Shown: one piece after another, positions 7,006 through 13,833 of the stretch | Layout of the letters: the number at the start of each line of letters is the position of its first letter | Position numbering within the stretch: the stretch's first letter is position 1 | Source of the DNA: a virus | IMG/VR virus record: IMGVR_UViG_3300030109_006404 | Span: 1-26,985 of that record | Reading direction: 5' to 3' (one strand) | DNA length: 26,985 bases | The notes under the pieces: generated by a model | Seen by the model: only the letters and a program-made list of their open reading frames with translations | Told to the model about the DNA's origin: nothing | Database searches by the model: none | Position numbers and translations under genes: made by a program

Positions 7006-7651
7006 TTTAGATAAAAGGTCCGACCGTTTTAAAAATTTTAGAGAGCAATTTTCTAAGATTTCAACGTTAAATAATTTAGTTAGAGTTTCTGGTGTTGAGT
7101 ATGAAGATGAAACTGGTGATGTTCAAATAACAAGAGCTGCTTGTTCCGCAGCACATTGCAATGCCATAAAATTAGGATTAGAAAGAGGGGAGGATAAATT
7201 TACAATATTTGAAGATGACATATTTTTTTATGATCATACCTTAGATCTAATAAATAAAAGTTTAGAATATTTAAAAGACAAAGATTGGGATCTTTTGTAC
7301 TGGGGGTGTGTTCCTAGAGCGGAGTTTACAGACGAGCCTTTAGTTAAAACTGAAGAAGATTTTATTTTAAAGGTTATGTGTGCAGGAACAGCACATGCTA
7401 TAACTTACAATAGGGAATTTGCTCTCAAATACGTAGAAAATTTTCCAAGTGGTTTTAAAAGAGGAGAATGGGTAAGATGGGCAAACTCAAACGTATGTCA
7501 CGACCATTTTTTAAAAAAATTTCAAATACAAGGTAAATCATATACACCCAATGAAATATGCGCTTGTCAATACAATGGGTATTCTGACATTGACGGAAAT
7601 GAAAGCAATAGACAAGACGTTATAGAAAAACAATTTGGAGATTATAAATGA
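6986..7651 (+). CDS. Glycosyltransferase family 25
   Basis: A 221-residue protein with the signature of GT25, the family of LPS and lipooligosaccharide galactosyltransferases. Seen: the start MKYYVINLDKRSDRF, where the family has the conserved I-N-L-D/x-R-x-D-R block; AACSAAHCNAIKLGLERG (residues 51-68), equivalent to the G-x-x-S-H-x-x-A helix; and F75-E76-D77-D78, the acidic motif expected to bind the metal and nucleotide sugar. A later AGTAHAITYNRE stretch matches the G-x-x-A-Y block. It overlaps the beta-propeller gene by 20 bases and the GT11 gene by 4. Donor and acceptor cannot be read from sequence, though galactose is common in this family. Confidence 0.85.
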   Translation: MKYYVINLDKRSDRFKNFREQFSKISTLNNLVRVSGVEYEDETGDVQITRAACSAAHCNAIKLGLERGEDKFTIFEDDIFFYDHTLDLINKSLEYLKDKDWDLLYWGCVPRAEFTDEPLVKTEEDFILKVMCAGTAHAITYNREFALKYVENFPSGFKRGEWVRWANSNVCHDHFLKKFQIQGKSYTPNEICACQYNGYSDIDGNESNRQDVIEKQFGDYK

Positions 7652-8429
7652 TATCATGTTTAGACATTTCTAATAGGGCTATAGGCAATGCTCTTTTTAA
7701 TTATTATTTTCTTTTAACAGTTGCTGAAAAAACTGGGTATAAAGCTTTTTATCCAAAATCTCAAGAATTTATGCATCATTCTGGGCAAAGAATACAGCAG
7801 CTTGAAGAAGGATTTGATATAAAAATAGAAAAAAAGAAAGCACTCTTTTGTCTAGAGAAATGCAGTATATTTATAGAGAACATCAAGATAACATGTACGA
7901 TGAAGGTGTTTTTAGTATAAATGACAATACTAATTTTGTTGGTTACTTTCAAAACAAAAAATATTTTGATTTATCTGATACTCAAGGCATTCAATTCAGT
8001 AAGTCCACAGTAGAACAATCAGAAAACATTTTGACAGATTTAAGCATAAACCCGTCTGATTTTGTTTCAATACATGTTAGAAGAGGCGATTATGTTCACA
8101 TAGATCGTCACCCTGTACAGGGTATGGACTATTACGAATCAGCAATATTAAAATTCCCTGAAAGAAAATTTTTAGTTTTTTCTGATGATTATGATTGGAT
8201 TAAAAATAATTTTAAATCAGATCGTTTTTTATGTTTTCCGCCTCAGCATAATGCTTTTATAGATTTATATTGTATGTCACTTTGTAAAGACTCTATAATA
8301 GCTAACTCTACTTTTTCTTGGTGGGCTGCTTTTTTAAATAAAAATTTAGATAAAAAAGTTACTTATCCAGATAATTGGTTTAAGGGTAGTGACATTGATA
8401 TATTCCCAGATAATTGGATTAGGTTATGA
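7648..8429 (+). CDS. GT11 fucosyltransferase-like protein split by a -1 frameshift
   Basis: Two frames together make one GT11 protein of about 260 residues. The first (from ATG 7648, open to 7920) carries the family's N-terminus, with GNALFNYYFLLTVAEKTGY matching the usual G-N-Q-x-F-x-Y-x-x-x-x-x-A-x-x-x-G. The second, in the -1 frame, carries the rest: DNTNFVGYFQNKKYF, the donor-binding HVRRGDY, and NSTFSWWAAFLN, the C-terminal signature. The shift point is an A7 run at 7829-7835; zero-frame codons there are GAA AAA AAG, so 7830-7836 is exactly A_AAA_AAG. One extra A would restore a single frame. It is thus a programmed or slippage-tolerant gene, a broken gene, or a sequencing error. Known members transfer L-fucose in alpha-1,2 linkage. 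It is joined by 4-base overlaps to its neighbours. Confidence 0.75.
7830..7836 (+). other. A_AAA_AAG slippery heptamer at the GT11 frame break
   Basis: The heptamer sits in the correct register of the upstream frame (codons AAA 7831-7833 and AAG 7834-7836). It is the same sequence that drives -1 frameshifting in E. coli dnaX. A Shine-Dalgarno-like AAGGA lies 17 bases upstream (7808-7812), further than the roughly 10 bases in dnaX, and only a weak hairpin (7843-7846 with 7854-7857) follows. The run could equally support transcriptional slippage. Confidence 0.55.
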
Positions 8430-8845
8430 CATTTATAAAAAACAACAAAGGGGAAACCTTACATATAATTTATCGCAGATCAGATTTAGAGTCTTTAGAT
8501 TTTAGGGAGGATATTTCTAGTGATAGTGAATTTTTACAACTTGCTGCAATAAAAATACCAAGTGAACATAAGTTTAGAGGACATAAGCATTTAAAATTAG
8601 TTAGAGAGACTGATATTACTCAAGAATGCTGGATCGTAATAAAAGGTAGAGTTAAAACCTTTCATTATGATGAGGATGATAATTTTTTAGAAGAAAATAT
8701 CTTAGAGGAAGGGGACTCTACCATTACTTTTAGAGGAGGACACAATTATCAAGCTTTAGATGAGGGCGCTCTAGTTTATGAAATTAAAACTGGTCCATAC
8801 ATGGGTCAGGCTAAGGATAAGGTTTTTATAAATGGTGAAGCTTAA
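8426..8845 (+). CDS. Cupin-fold protein
   Basis: A 139-residue single-domain cupin. Seen: the first cupin motif with H53-x-H55 (RGHKH) and E67 (TQECW), a turn glycine, and the second motif with H106 (RGGHNY). This two-His, Glu, His set is the classic metal site, so a metal-binding beta-barrel is likely. Small cupins in sugar clusters are often WbuC-like or nucleotide-sugar isomerases/epimerases of the FdtA/RmlC type; nothing here decides between these. It starts with ATG inside the ATGA overlap with GT11 and overlaps the next gene by 14 bases. A role in making or tailoring a surface sugar is inferred from context. Confidence 0.65.
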   Translation: MTFIKNNKGETLHIIYRRSDLESLDFREDISSDSEFLQLAAIKIPSEHKFRGHKHLKLVRETDITQECWIVIKGRVKTFHYDEDDNFLEENILEEGDSTITFRGGHNYQALDEGALVYEIKTGPYMGQAKDKVFINGEA

Positions 8846-9383
8846 TTTAGGTTGCGGGCCAACAAATTTTGGTAAAGACTGGATTCATATAGATTCTGGC
8901 GAGTTTGATCATATAGATAAAAGGTATAAATCTATAGTAGATTTAGATTTTAAAGCAGAGTCTGTCGATTTGATTTATGCCTCTCATGTTTTAGAGTATT
9001 TTGACAGAAAAGAAGCAACAAAAGTTCTACTAGAGTGGTTTAGAGTATTGAAAAAAGGAGGTATTCTTAGGTTGGCAGTTCCAGACTTTGAAACTATGGC
9101 AAATCTTTATTGTAAAGGTGACTATCCTTTAGATAGATTTCTTGGACCTCTATACGGTAAAATGTCTATGGCGAATAAAACTATATATCACAAAACTGTA
9201 TACGATATGTACTCAATAAAAAACATTCTTCAAAACATTGGTTTCAAAGACGTATGTAAGTTTGAGTGGAGAGATACAGAGCATTTTGATATTGATGATT
9301 GCTCTCAAGCATATTTGCCTCATATGGATAAAGATAATGGAACTTTAATAAGTTTAAACATAGAATGTAAAAGAAAAGATTAA
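8832..9383 (+). CDS. Class I SAM-dependent methyltransferase
   Basis: A 183-residue methyltransferase of the small Methyltransf_11-like kind. Seen: motif I LNLGCGP (residues 4-10), an acidic residue in WIHID at about 21 that would hold the ribose of S-adenosylmethionine, a post-motif block with YASHVLEYFDR, and the VLKKGGILRLAVPDFE stretch that marks motif III. It is shorter than most family members and has no extra domain. Genes like this are common in O-antigen and phage glycan clusters, where they methylate a sugar end; small-molecule or protein substrates are also possible. It overlaps the cupin by 14 bases and the FkbM-like gene by one base (TAATG). Confidence 0.8.
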   Translation: MVKLNLGCGPTNFGKDWIHIDSGEFDHIDKRYKSIVDLDFKAESVDLIYASHVLEYFDRKEATKVLLEWFRVLKKGGILRLAVPDFETMANLYCKGDYPLDRFLGPLYGKMSMANKTIYHKTVYDMYSIKNILQNIGFKDVCKFEWRDTEHFDIDDCSQAYLPHMDKDNGTLISLNIECKRKD

Positions 9384-10015
9384 TGACTGAATTAAGTAAA
9401 AATGAAATAAAAGACCTTGTTGGTAAAAACGATCCTTTAATTTTAGAAGTTGGGTCTTATGATGGTCAAGATAGTTTGGCAATGCTTCAAGTTATGACAG
9501 ATGCAGAAATTTATGCATTTGAAGCTGACCCTTTGTCAATTGAAGATTTTAAATCTTTAAATCACCCAGAACAAATTAAATTGATTGAAAAAGCTGTAGG
9601 TAGGGAAGATGGAAAGATTGACTGGTATCCCAGTGTTAGTAATTCAGGGAGGAGATGGTCTTTATCAAGTTCATTAAAAAAACCTTTAAATCACTTAGGT
9701 GCTTATCCAACAGTTTCTTTTAAACAAAATCCAGATCAAGTAGATTGCGTAAAGCTTGATTCTTGGGCAAAGGAAAATATTCAAGATAAAATTATTGATT
9801 TTATTTGGTGTGATGTAAACGGAGCAGAAGAGGAGATGATTTTAGGAGCCATTGACACCCTACAAAACAAAACAAGATTTTTTTATACAGAATGTTTTGA
9901 TACAGAGCTTTGGAAAGATCAAGTTAACAAAAAATGGATTTTAGAAACTTTAGATAATTTTGACTTTATTTCACAACATCACCATAATATTCTTTTGAAA
10001 AATAAGACTTTATAA
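9383..10015 (+). CDS. FkbM-family methyltransferase
   Basis: A 210-residue SAM-dependent methyltransferase. Seen: motif I ILEVGSYDGQDS near residues 20-31, AFEADPLSIEDF near 45-56 that fits the acidic ribose-binding position, IEKAVG near 68 where the family has the A-V-G turn, then VDCVKLDSWA followed by IIDFIWCDVNGAEEEMILGA, the hallmark D-x-x-K-x-D-x-x-G-x-E-x-x-x-L-x-G block of FkbM proteins with the usual K replaced by N in VNGAE. FkbM enzymes O-methylate sugars and polyketides. Position between another methyltransferase and an aminotransferase points to methylation of a sugar. One-base overlaps (TAATG) join it to both neighbours. Family secure, substrate unknown. Confidence 0.85.
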   Translation: MTELSKNEIKDLVGKNDPLILEVGSYDGQDSLAMLQVMTDAEIYAFEADPLSIEDFKSLNHPEQIKLIEKAVGREDGKIDWYPSVSNSGRRWSLSSSLKKPLNHLGAYPTVSFKQNPDQVDCVKLDSWAKENIQDKIIDFIWCDVNGAEEEMILGAIDTLQNKTRFFYTECFDTELWKDQVNKKWILETLDNFDFISQHHHNILLKNKTL

Positions 10016-10599
10016 TGGAAAAGGTAAAAGAGCTTGAAGATAAAATTTCCTCTTGGTTTGGAGCAAAATATGGCATAGCTGTTGACTCTTGCACACACGG
10101 GATTGAGTTGTGCATGAGGCTTAATAATGTAAAAAAACTTGTAGTTCCAAAAAGAACTTATATATCTATCCCTTTTTTAGCTAGTAAATTAAATATTCCC
10201 TTGGAGTGGAAAGATGAAAACTGGCAAGATTGTTATTACTTAGAAAAAACTAATATAATAGATGCCGCTGTACTATGGAAGAAAAATTCTTACATACCTC
10301 ACACTTTTATGTGTTTGAGTTTTCAGTTTCAAAAACATCTTAGCTTAGGGAGGGGAGGCATGATATTAACTGATAATAAAATATCAGCCAGACAGTTAAA
10401 AAAAATGAGTTATGATGGAAGAGAGCCAGATGTGCCTTGGAGAGATCAAAATATTTCAACTATCGGATATCACTATTATATGACCCCAGAAACCGCTGAA
10501 TTGGGTTTAGAAAAACTTCCAAAAGCAATAAATGAAAAACCTAGAGTTTGGACAATAGAAGATTGGCCAGACTTGACAAAACTTGACGTTTTTATATAA
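10015..10599 (+). CDS. Shortened DegT/DnrJ/EryC1/StrS-type aminotransferase
   Basis: A 194-residue relative of PLP-dependent sugar aminotransferases, which normally have about 370 residues. Seen: KYGIAVDSCTHGIELC (residues 18-33), the phosphate-binding start; D83 in IIDAAVLW, the residue that contacts the pyridine nitrogen; K107 in SFQFQKHLSLGRGG, the Schiff-base lysine with the G-E-G-G motif reading G-R-G-G; and GYHYYMTPETAELGLEKL, the family's G-x-N-x-R-M block. So the catalytic core is there but most of the C-terminal domain and part of the large domain are missing. It directly precedes the GDP-mannose dehydratase, whose 4-keto product would be a natural substrate for making perosamine. 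Activity with such a small fold is uncertain; it may be a sugar-binding remnant. Confidence 0.65.
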   Translation: MEKVKELEDKISSWFGAKYGIAVDSCTHGIELCMRLNNVKKLVVPKRTYISIPFLASKLNIPLEWKDENWQDCYYLEKTNIIDAAVLWKKNSYIPHTFMCLSFQFQKHLSLGRGGMILTDNKISARQLKKMSYDGREPDVPWRDQNISTIGYHYYMTPETAELGLEKLPKAINEKPRVWTIEDWPDLTKLDVFI

Positions 10600-10607
10600 T
10601 ATTTCAA

Positions 10608-11588
10608 ATGAAAAAGAAAAAAGCCCTTATCACTGGTATATCAGGACAAGACGGAAGTTATCTAGCGGAGTATTTGCTAGAGCAAGATTATGAAGTTTTC
10701 GGAATAATTCGTCGTCACTCCTTGGCTAGCACTCAAGAAACTAGAATAGATCATTTAGTGGGGAAAGGGCTAGTTAAAACAGATTATGCAGACTTACTTG
10801 ATGCTTCTTCTTTACATAGATTGATGGCTCTAATCAAACCTGATGAAATTTATAATTTAGCGGCTCAAAGTCACGTTAGAGTTAGTTTTGATGTTCCTCA
10901 GTTTACAATGCAAACAAATATGATTGGCACTCTAAATCTTCTAGAAGCATATAGGTTTGTATGCCCAGATTCTAAATTTTACCAAGCTAGCTCTTCAGAA
11001 ATGTTTGGCAACGAAATAGATGAGGACGGCTTTCAAAGAGAGACTACCAACATGAAACCTGTCAGCCCCTACGGTTGTTCTAAATTAGCTGCTTATTGTG
11101 TTGTTCGAAATTATAGAAATTCTTATAATCTTTTTGCTTCTAACGGTATTTTATTTAATCATGAATCCCCTAGGCGTGGGGAAAATTTTGTCACAGCTAA
11201 AATAGCAAAAGGTGTGGCAGAAATTGCTGCTGGTCAAAAAGATAAGTTAGTTTTAGGAAACTTAGATGCTTATAGAGATTGGGGTCATTCTAAAGATTAT
11301 GTAGAAGCTATGCATCTTATGCTACAACATCATGAACCAGATGAGTTTGTTATTTCTTCTATGGAAACTCATTCTGTTAGAGATTTTTGTGAGGCGGCTT
11401 TTAAATATTGTGATTTAGATTACAAGGATTTTGTTGAGCAAGACCCAAGATTTATGAGACCAGAGGAACTGGCAAGGTTAAAAGGTGATTCAACAAGAGC
11501 TAGAAAAGCTTTAAACTGGAAGCCTAAATTTACCTTTGAGACCTTAGTACAAGATATGGTTTCTTACTGGCAACAAAAAATAAGTTGA
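10608..11588 (+). CDS. gmd: GDP-mannose 4,6-dehydratase
   Basis: A 326-residue short-chain dehydrogenase that turns GDP-D-mannose into GDP-4-keto-6-deoxy-D-mannose, the branch point to GDP-fucose, rhamnose and perosamine. Seen: the NADP-binding TG10-I-S-G13-Q-D-G16 motif, the R-R-H-S loop typical of GMD, NLAAQSHVRVSFD, the catalytic SSSEMFG with S and E, and Y155-x-x-x-K159 (PYGCSK), followed by the family's FNHESPRRGENFVTAKI block and RDWGHSKDYVEAM. All active-site residues are intact and length is slightly under the usual 340-370. It lies 8 bases after the aminotransferase gene. It ends the glycan cassette. No GDP-fucose synthase (WcaG) is visible in this window, so fucose for the GT11 protein would need host or other genes. 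Confidence 0.95.
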   Translation: MKKKKALITGISGQDGSYLAEYLLEQDYEVFGIIRRHSLASTQETRIDHLVGKGLVKTDYADLLDASSLHRLMALIKPDEIYNLAAQSHVRVSFDVPQFTMQTNMIGTLNLLEAYRFVCPDSKFYQASSSEMFGNEIDEDGFQRETTNMKPVSPYGCSKLAAYCVVRNYRNSYNLFASNGILFNHESPRRGENFVTAKIAKGVAEIAAGQKDKLVLGNLDAYRDWGHSKDYVEAMHLMLQHHEPDEFVISSMETHSVRDFCEAAFKYCDLDYKDFVEQDPRFMRPEELARLKGDSTRARKALNWKPKFTFETLVQDMVSYWQQKIS

Positions 11589-11600
11589 CCTTAATTGAAG

Positions 11601-11626
11601 CTAGGCATAAATTACTGTATGCCTAG
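11601..11626 (+). promoter_or_regulatory. Hairpin enclosing a start codon
   Basis: CTAGGCATA (11601-11609) pairs perfectly with TATGCCTAG (11618-11626) around an 8-base loop. The ATG at 11619 that starts the zinc-ribbon gene is inside the 3' arm. Translation would need the hairpin to be opened. It marks the boundary between the glycan cassette and the replication block, where a switch in expression makes sense. No T-run follows. Confidence 0.55.
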
Positions 11627-12077
11627 AGGTTACAAAACCTGCCCAAAATGTGGAGACGACAAGGTTCCATCTTTTTTGAAAAAATGTAAATGTGGAGCTA
11701 AATTCACGCCTAAAAAAAAGAACAAAAAGCCGCCAAATGAAGGTCATATTAGGTTAAGAAATTTTATTACAAGGAGCTTACAAGGTAAATTATCCTCTAA
11801 AGAAATGGGGAGAGAGATGCATGTGGCTAAAATTATGTTAGATATTTGTCATGAGGATTATGACTTTTTATCTAAATTTAAAGTTCCTAGCTGGGTAAAA
11901 ACAACTTTACTTTGGTTTAAATCAAAGGATGGTAGAAAGCATTTAAAGACCAAATATAATGAATATTTATTTGAGCCTGAAATTAAAGAAGATATTTTCA
12001 TTGACGAAGGGGAGAAAAAAGGCGAGGATATATTAGAGATCAAACCAAGAACATTAAGACAGTTTTTAGATGAGTAA
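11619..12077 (+). CDS. Zinc-ribbon protein of unknown function
   Basis: A 152-residue basic protein. Seen: CPKCG at residues 8-12 and CKCG around 23-26, a C-x-x-C/C-x-C knuckle pair that should hold one zinc ion, followed by a lysine-rich linker (KKKNKKPP), a helical middle part and an acidic C-terminus (EPEIKEDIFIDEGEKKGED). I preferred the ATG at 11619 to an in-frame TTG at 11595, because the TTG has no ribosome binding site and adds only a loosely matching prefix. The gene overlaps the recombinase start by 8 bases. Position at the head of the replication block suggests a nucleic-acid binding role such as a mediator or loader, but no homology is clear to me. Confidence 0.55.
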   Translation: MPRGYKTCPKCGDDKVPSFLKKCKCGAKFTPKKKNKKPPNEGHIRLRNFITRSLQGKLSSKEMGREMHVAKIMLDICHEDYDFLSKFKVPSWVKTTLLWFKSKDGRKHLKTKYNEYLFEPEIKEDIFIDEGEKKGEDILEIKPRTLRQFLDE

Positions 12078-13197
12078 GAAAAAAGATAAAGGCAAGAGTG
12101 CTAGTGATTTTTCTAGCGAATATTTTAAATCGAATAAGGATGACCATTATAATTTTGCGAAAGCCGCAGAAGAGTATTTAGTCTCCAGTGGGTCTATGTA
12201 TATGGATCACGTTCTTAGCGGTGGATTTGGTGCAGGTCTACATAGATTTATAGGAGCAAATGAAGGTGGTAAAACTAACGCTGCATTACATGTGATGTTT
12301 AACATGTTAAAAAGTGTAAAAAAAGCTAAAGGGTTATTCATAAAAGCTGAAGGTAGATTAAGTAAAGAAATAAAAGAAAGATCTGGGTTAAAATTTGTAT
12401 ATGACCCATCAGAATGGGTCAGTGGAACATGTTTAGTTTTTGAATGTAATGTTTTTGATACTGTAATAGATTATTTAAGAGGTCTTCTTCAGAACAATAG
12501 TGAAGATGAAAGATTTTGCATAATTATAGATAGTATGGATGGAATGATAGCGAAAGATGACTTAGATAAAAGCACTCACGAAGCTAGGAAAGTTGCAGCA
12601 GGAGCTTTAATTACGTCAGATTTCTTAAAAAGAGTCAGTCTTGGAATGTCAAAGTTTGGACATATGTGTATTATGATATCTCAAGTGAGAGCAGCCATCA
12701 AAGCTAGTCAATATACAAAAAACGATCCTAATAATCAAACCAACAGTAGTGGTGGTAATGCTATTTTACATTATCCAGATTGGATTTTAGAATTTAAAAA
12801 AAGAAAACAAGCTGATCTTTTTTTACAAGATTCAGGAGCAACATTAAGTCTTACAAATAAACCTATAGGTCATATAGCGACAGTTCAGATACTTAAATCT
12901 ACAAATGAAACTACTGGCCAAACCGTTCAATATCCAATCAAGTATGGAAGAACAAATGGAAGATCAATATGGGTTGAGAAAGAAGTTATAGACATGCTTC
13001 TTATGTGGTCTTATTTGCAAAAGAGGAGTTCTTGGGTTACAGTGGATTCAACATTACTTGAACATTGCAAGGCAAATAAGTTAGATATGCCTGAAAAATT
13101 TCAAGGTACAAATAAAATCTTAGAGAACCTTGAGGAAAATCCTAAAATTAAAGACATCTTAAAAGATTTTGTACAGAAAGAAATAATGGCTCAATGA
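12070..13197 (+). CDS. RecA/UvsX-like recombinase
   Basis: A 375-residue strand-exchange ATPase. Seen: Walker A G62-A-N-E-G-G-K-T69, Walker B CIIID154 followed by SMDG, an MISQVRAAI block where RecA has its conserved Q that senses the nucleotide and starts the L2 DNA-binding loop, and SSGGNAILHYPDWILEF, the family's A-G-G-N-A-L-x-F block. The N-terminus is lysine-rich and polar, and the C-terminal 90 residues form an extra helical part. Length is between RecA (about 350) and T4 UvsX (about 390). It should form filaments on single-stranded DNA for recombination-dependent replication and repair. An ATGA overlap links it to the nuclease that follows. Which of the RecA or UvsX branches it belongs to needs a tree. 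Confidence 0.85.
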   Translation: MSKKKDKGKSASDFSSEYFKSNKDDHYNFAKAAEEYLVSSGSMYMDHVLSGGFGAGLHRFIGANEGGKTNAALHVMFNMLKSVKKAKGLFIKAEGRLSKEIKERSGLKFVYDPSEWVSGTCLVFECNVFDTVIDYLRGLLQNNSEDERFCIIIDSMDGMIAKDDLDKSTHEARKVAAGALITSDFLKRVSLGMSKFGHMCIMISQVRAAIKASQYTKNDPNNQTNSSGGNAILHYPDWILEFKKRKQADLFLQDSGATLSLTNKPIGHIATVQILKSTNETTGQTVQYPIKYGRTNGRSIWVEKEVIDMLLMWSYLQKRSSWVTVDSTLLEHCKANKLDMPEKFQGTNKILENLEENPKIKDILKDFVQKEIMAQ

Positions 13198-13607
13198 TTT
13201 TCCTTTGTACAAATGGCAGAAAGAAAAAAATAGCAAACTCAGTAAAATACCTAATAGACTGGGATGCTGACTGCAAAAGTGGCATTCAAAAAACAGTAAA
13301 AAATGTTTTATACGACAACTGGTTTGCTGATGTAGTCTTTGAAGAATTTCCAGTTGCAGGTACTAGGTTGACTTTTGATTTTTTTAATGCTACAAGGAAT
13401 ATAGCAGTTGAAGTTGATGGAAATCAGCATTACAAGTATAACAAATTTTTTCACTCTAATTCTAGGCAAAACTTTTTATCTCAACTTAAAAGAGACGAAA
13501 AGAAAGAATATTTTTGTGAAATTAACAATATAGAACTTATTAGAATTTTAGAATCTGAAATAGTTGAGGGCGAATTCCCTAACAAAACTTTTTTAAATAA
13601 TATATAA
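13194..13607 (+). CDS. PD-(D/E)XK-fold endonuclease-like protein
   Basis: A 137-residue protein with a restriction-endonuclease-like core. Seen: D62 in RLTFDFFNA, then E73-V-D75-G-N-Q-H79 in IAVEVDGNQHY, followed by KRDEKKEYFCEINNIELIRI, which is the pattern of DUF559/VSR-like nucleases where D, E and Q/H sit round the metal site. It starts in an ATGA overlap with the recombinase, and the next gene begins one base after its stop. Tight coupling to the recombinase suggests a role in repair or recombination, for instance cutting branched or mismatched DNA. Specificity is not readable. A homing nuclease is unlikely because the gene is neatly fitted into the operon. Confidence 0.6.
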   Translation: MIFLCTNGRKKKIANSVKYLIDWDADCKSGIQKTVKNVLYDNWFADVVFEEFPVAGTRLTFDFFNATRNIAVEVDGNQHYKYNKFFHSNSRQNFLSQLKRDEKKEYFCEINNIELIRILESEIVEGEFPNKTFLNNI

Positions 13608-13608
13608 C

Positions 13609-13833
13609 ATGTCTCTTGTTGAAGAAGAAAGCCTACTACCACAATCCTTGCTACAAAAACTTTATGATTCGACAGGATCATCTACAGGAGGCAATAAAGG
13701 ATTTTTACTTGTTTATGTAAACTCTGAAGGCGATCCCGTTATAAGCGGTAAAACAGAAAACTCTTGTGTAGAAATGGCTTTAACAAAGTTATTAGAATTA
13801 AGTCTTAAGAATGACGAAAGCTTAAGTAGATGA
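13609..13833 (+). CDS. Small protein, 74 residues, unknown function
   Basis: ATG at 13609 follows the nuclease stop by one base and the frame ends in an ATGA overlap with the helicase. The product begins MSLVEEESLLPQSL, has a Ser/Gly-rich turn (TGSSTGGNKG), a beta-like stretch FLLVYVNSEGD and a helical tail. No cysteine cluster, membrane helix or known motif is visible. Its place between recombinase/nuclease and helicase suggests a replication accessory factor, but this is context only. Confidence 0.6.
   Translation: MSLVEEESLLPQSLLQKLYDSTGSSTGGNKGFLLVYVNSEGDPVISGKTENSCVEMALTKLLELSLKNDESLSR

Noticed and set aside
7848-8429. A separate gene starting with TTG at 7848
   Set aside because: It lacks the N-terminal half of GT11, which is in the overlapping upstream frame; the two read as one protein with a frame change at the A-run.
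7648-8429. Firm call of programmed ribosomal frameshifting
   Set aside because: The slippery heptamer is perfect, but upstream spacing is not optimal and no strong downstream structure is seen; an assembly error in A7 is equally possible.
11595-11618. TTG start for the zinc-ribbon gene
   Set aside because: No ribosome binding site precedes it, and it would extend the protein by eight residues across the hairpin.
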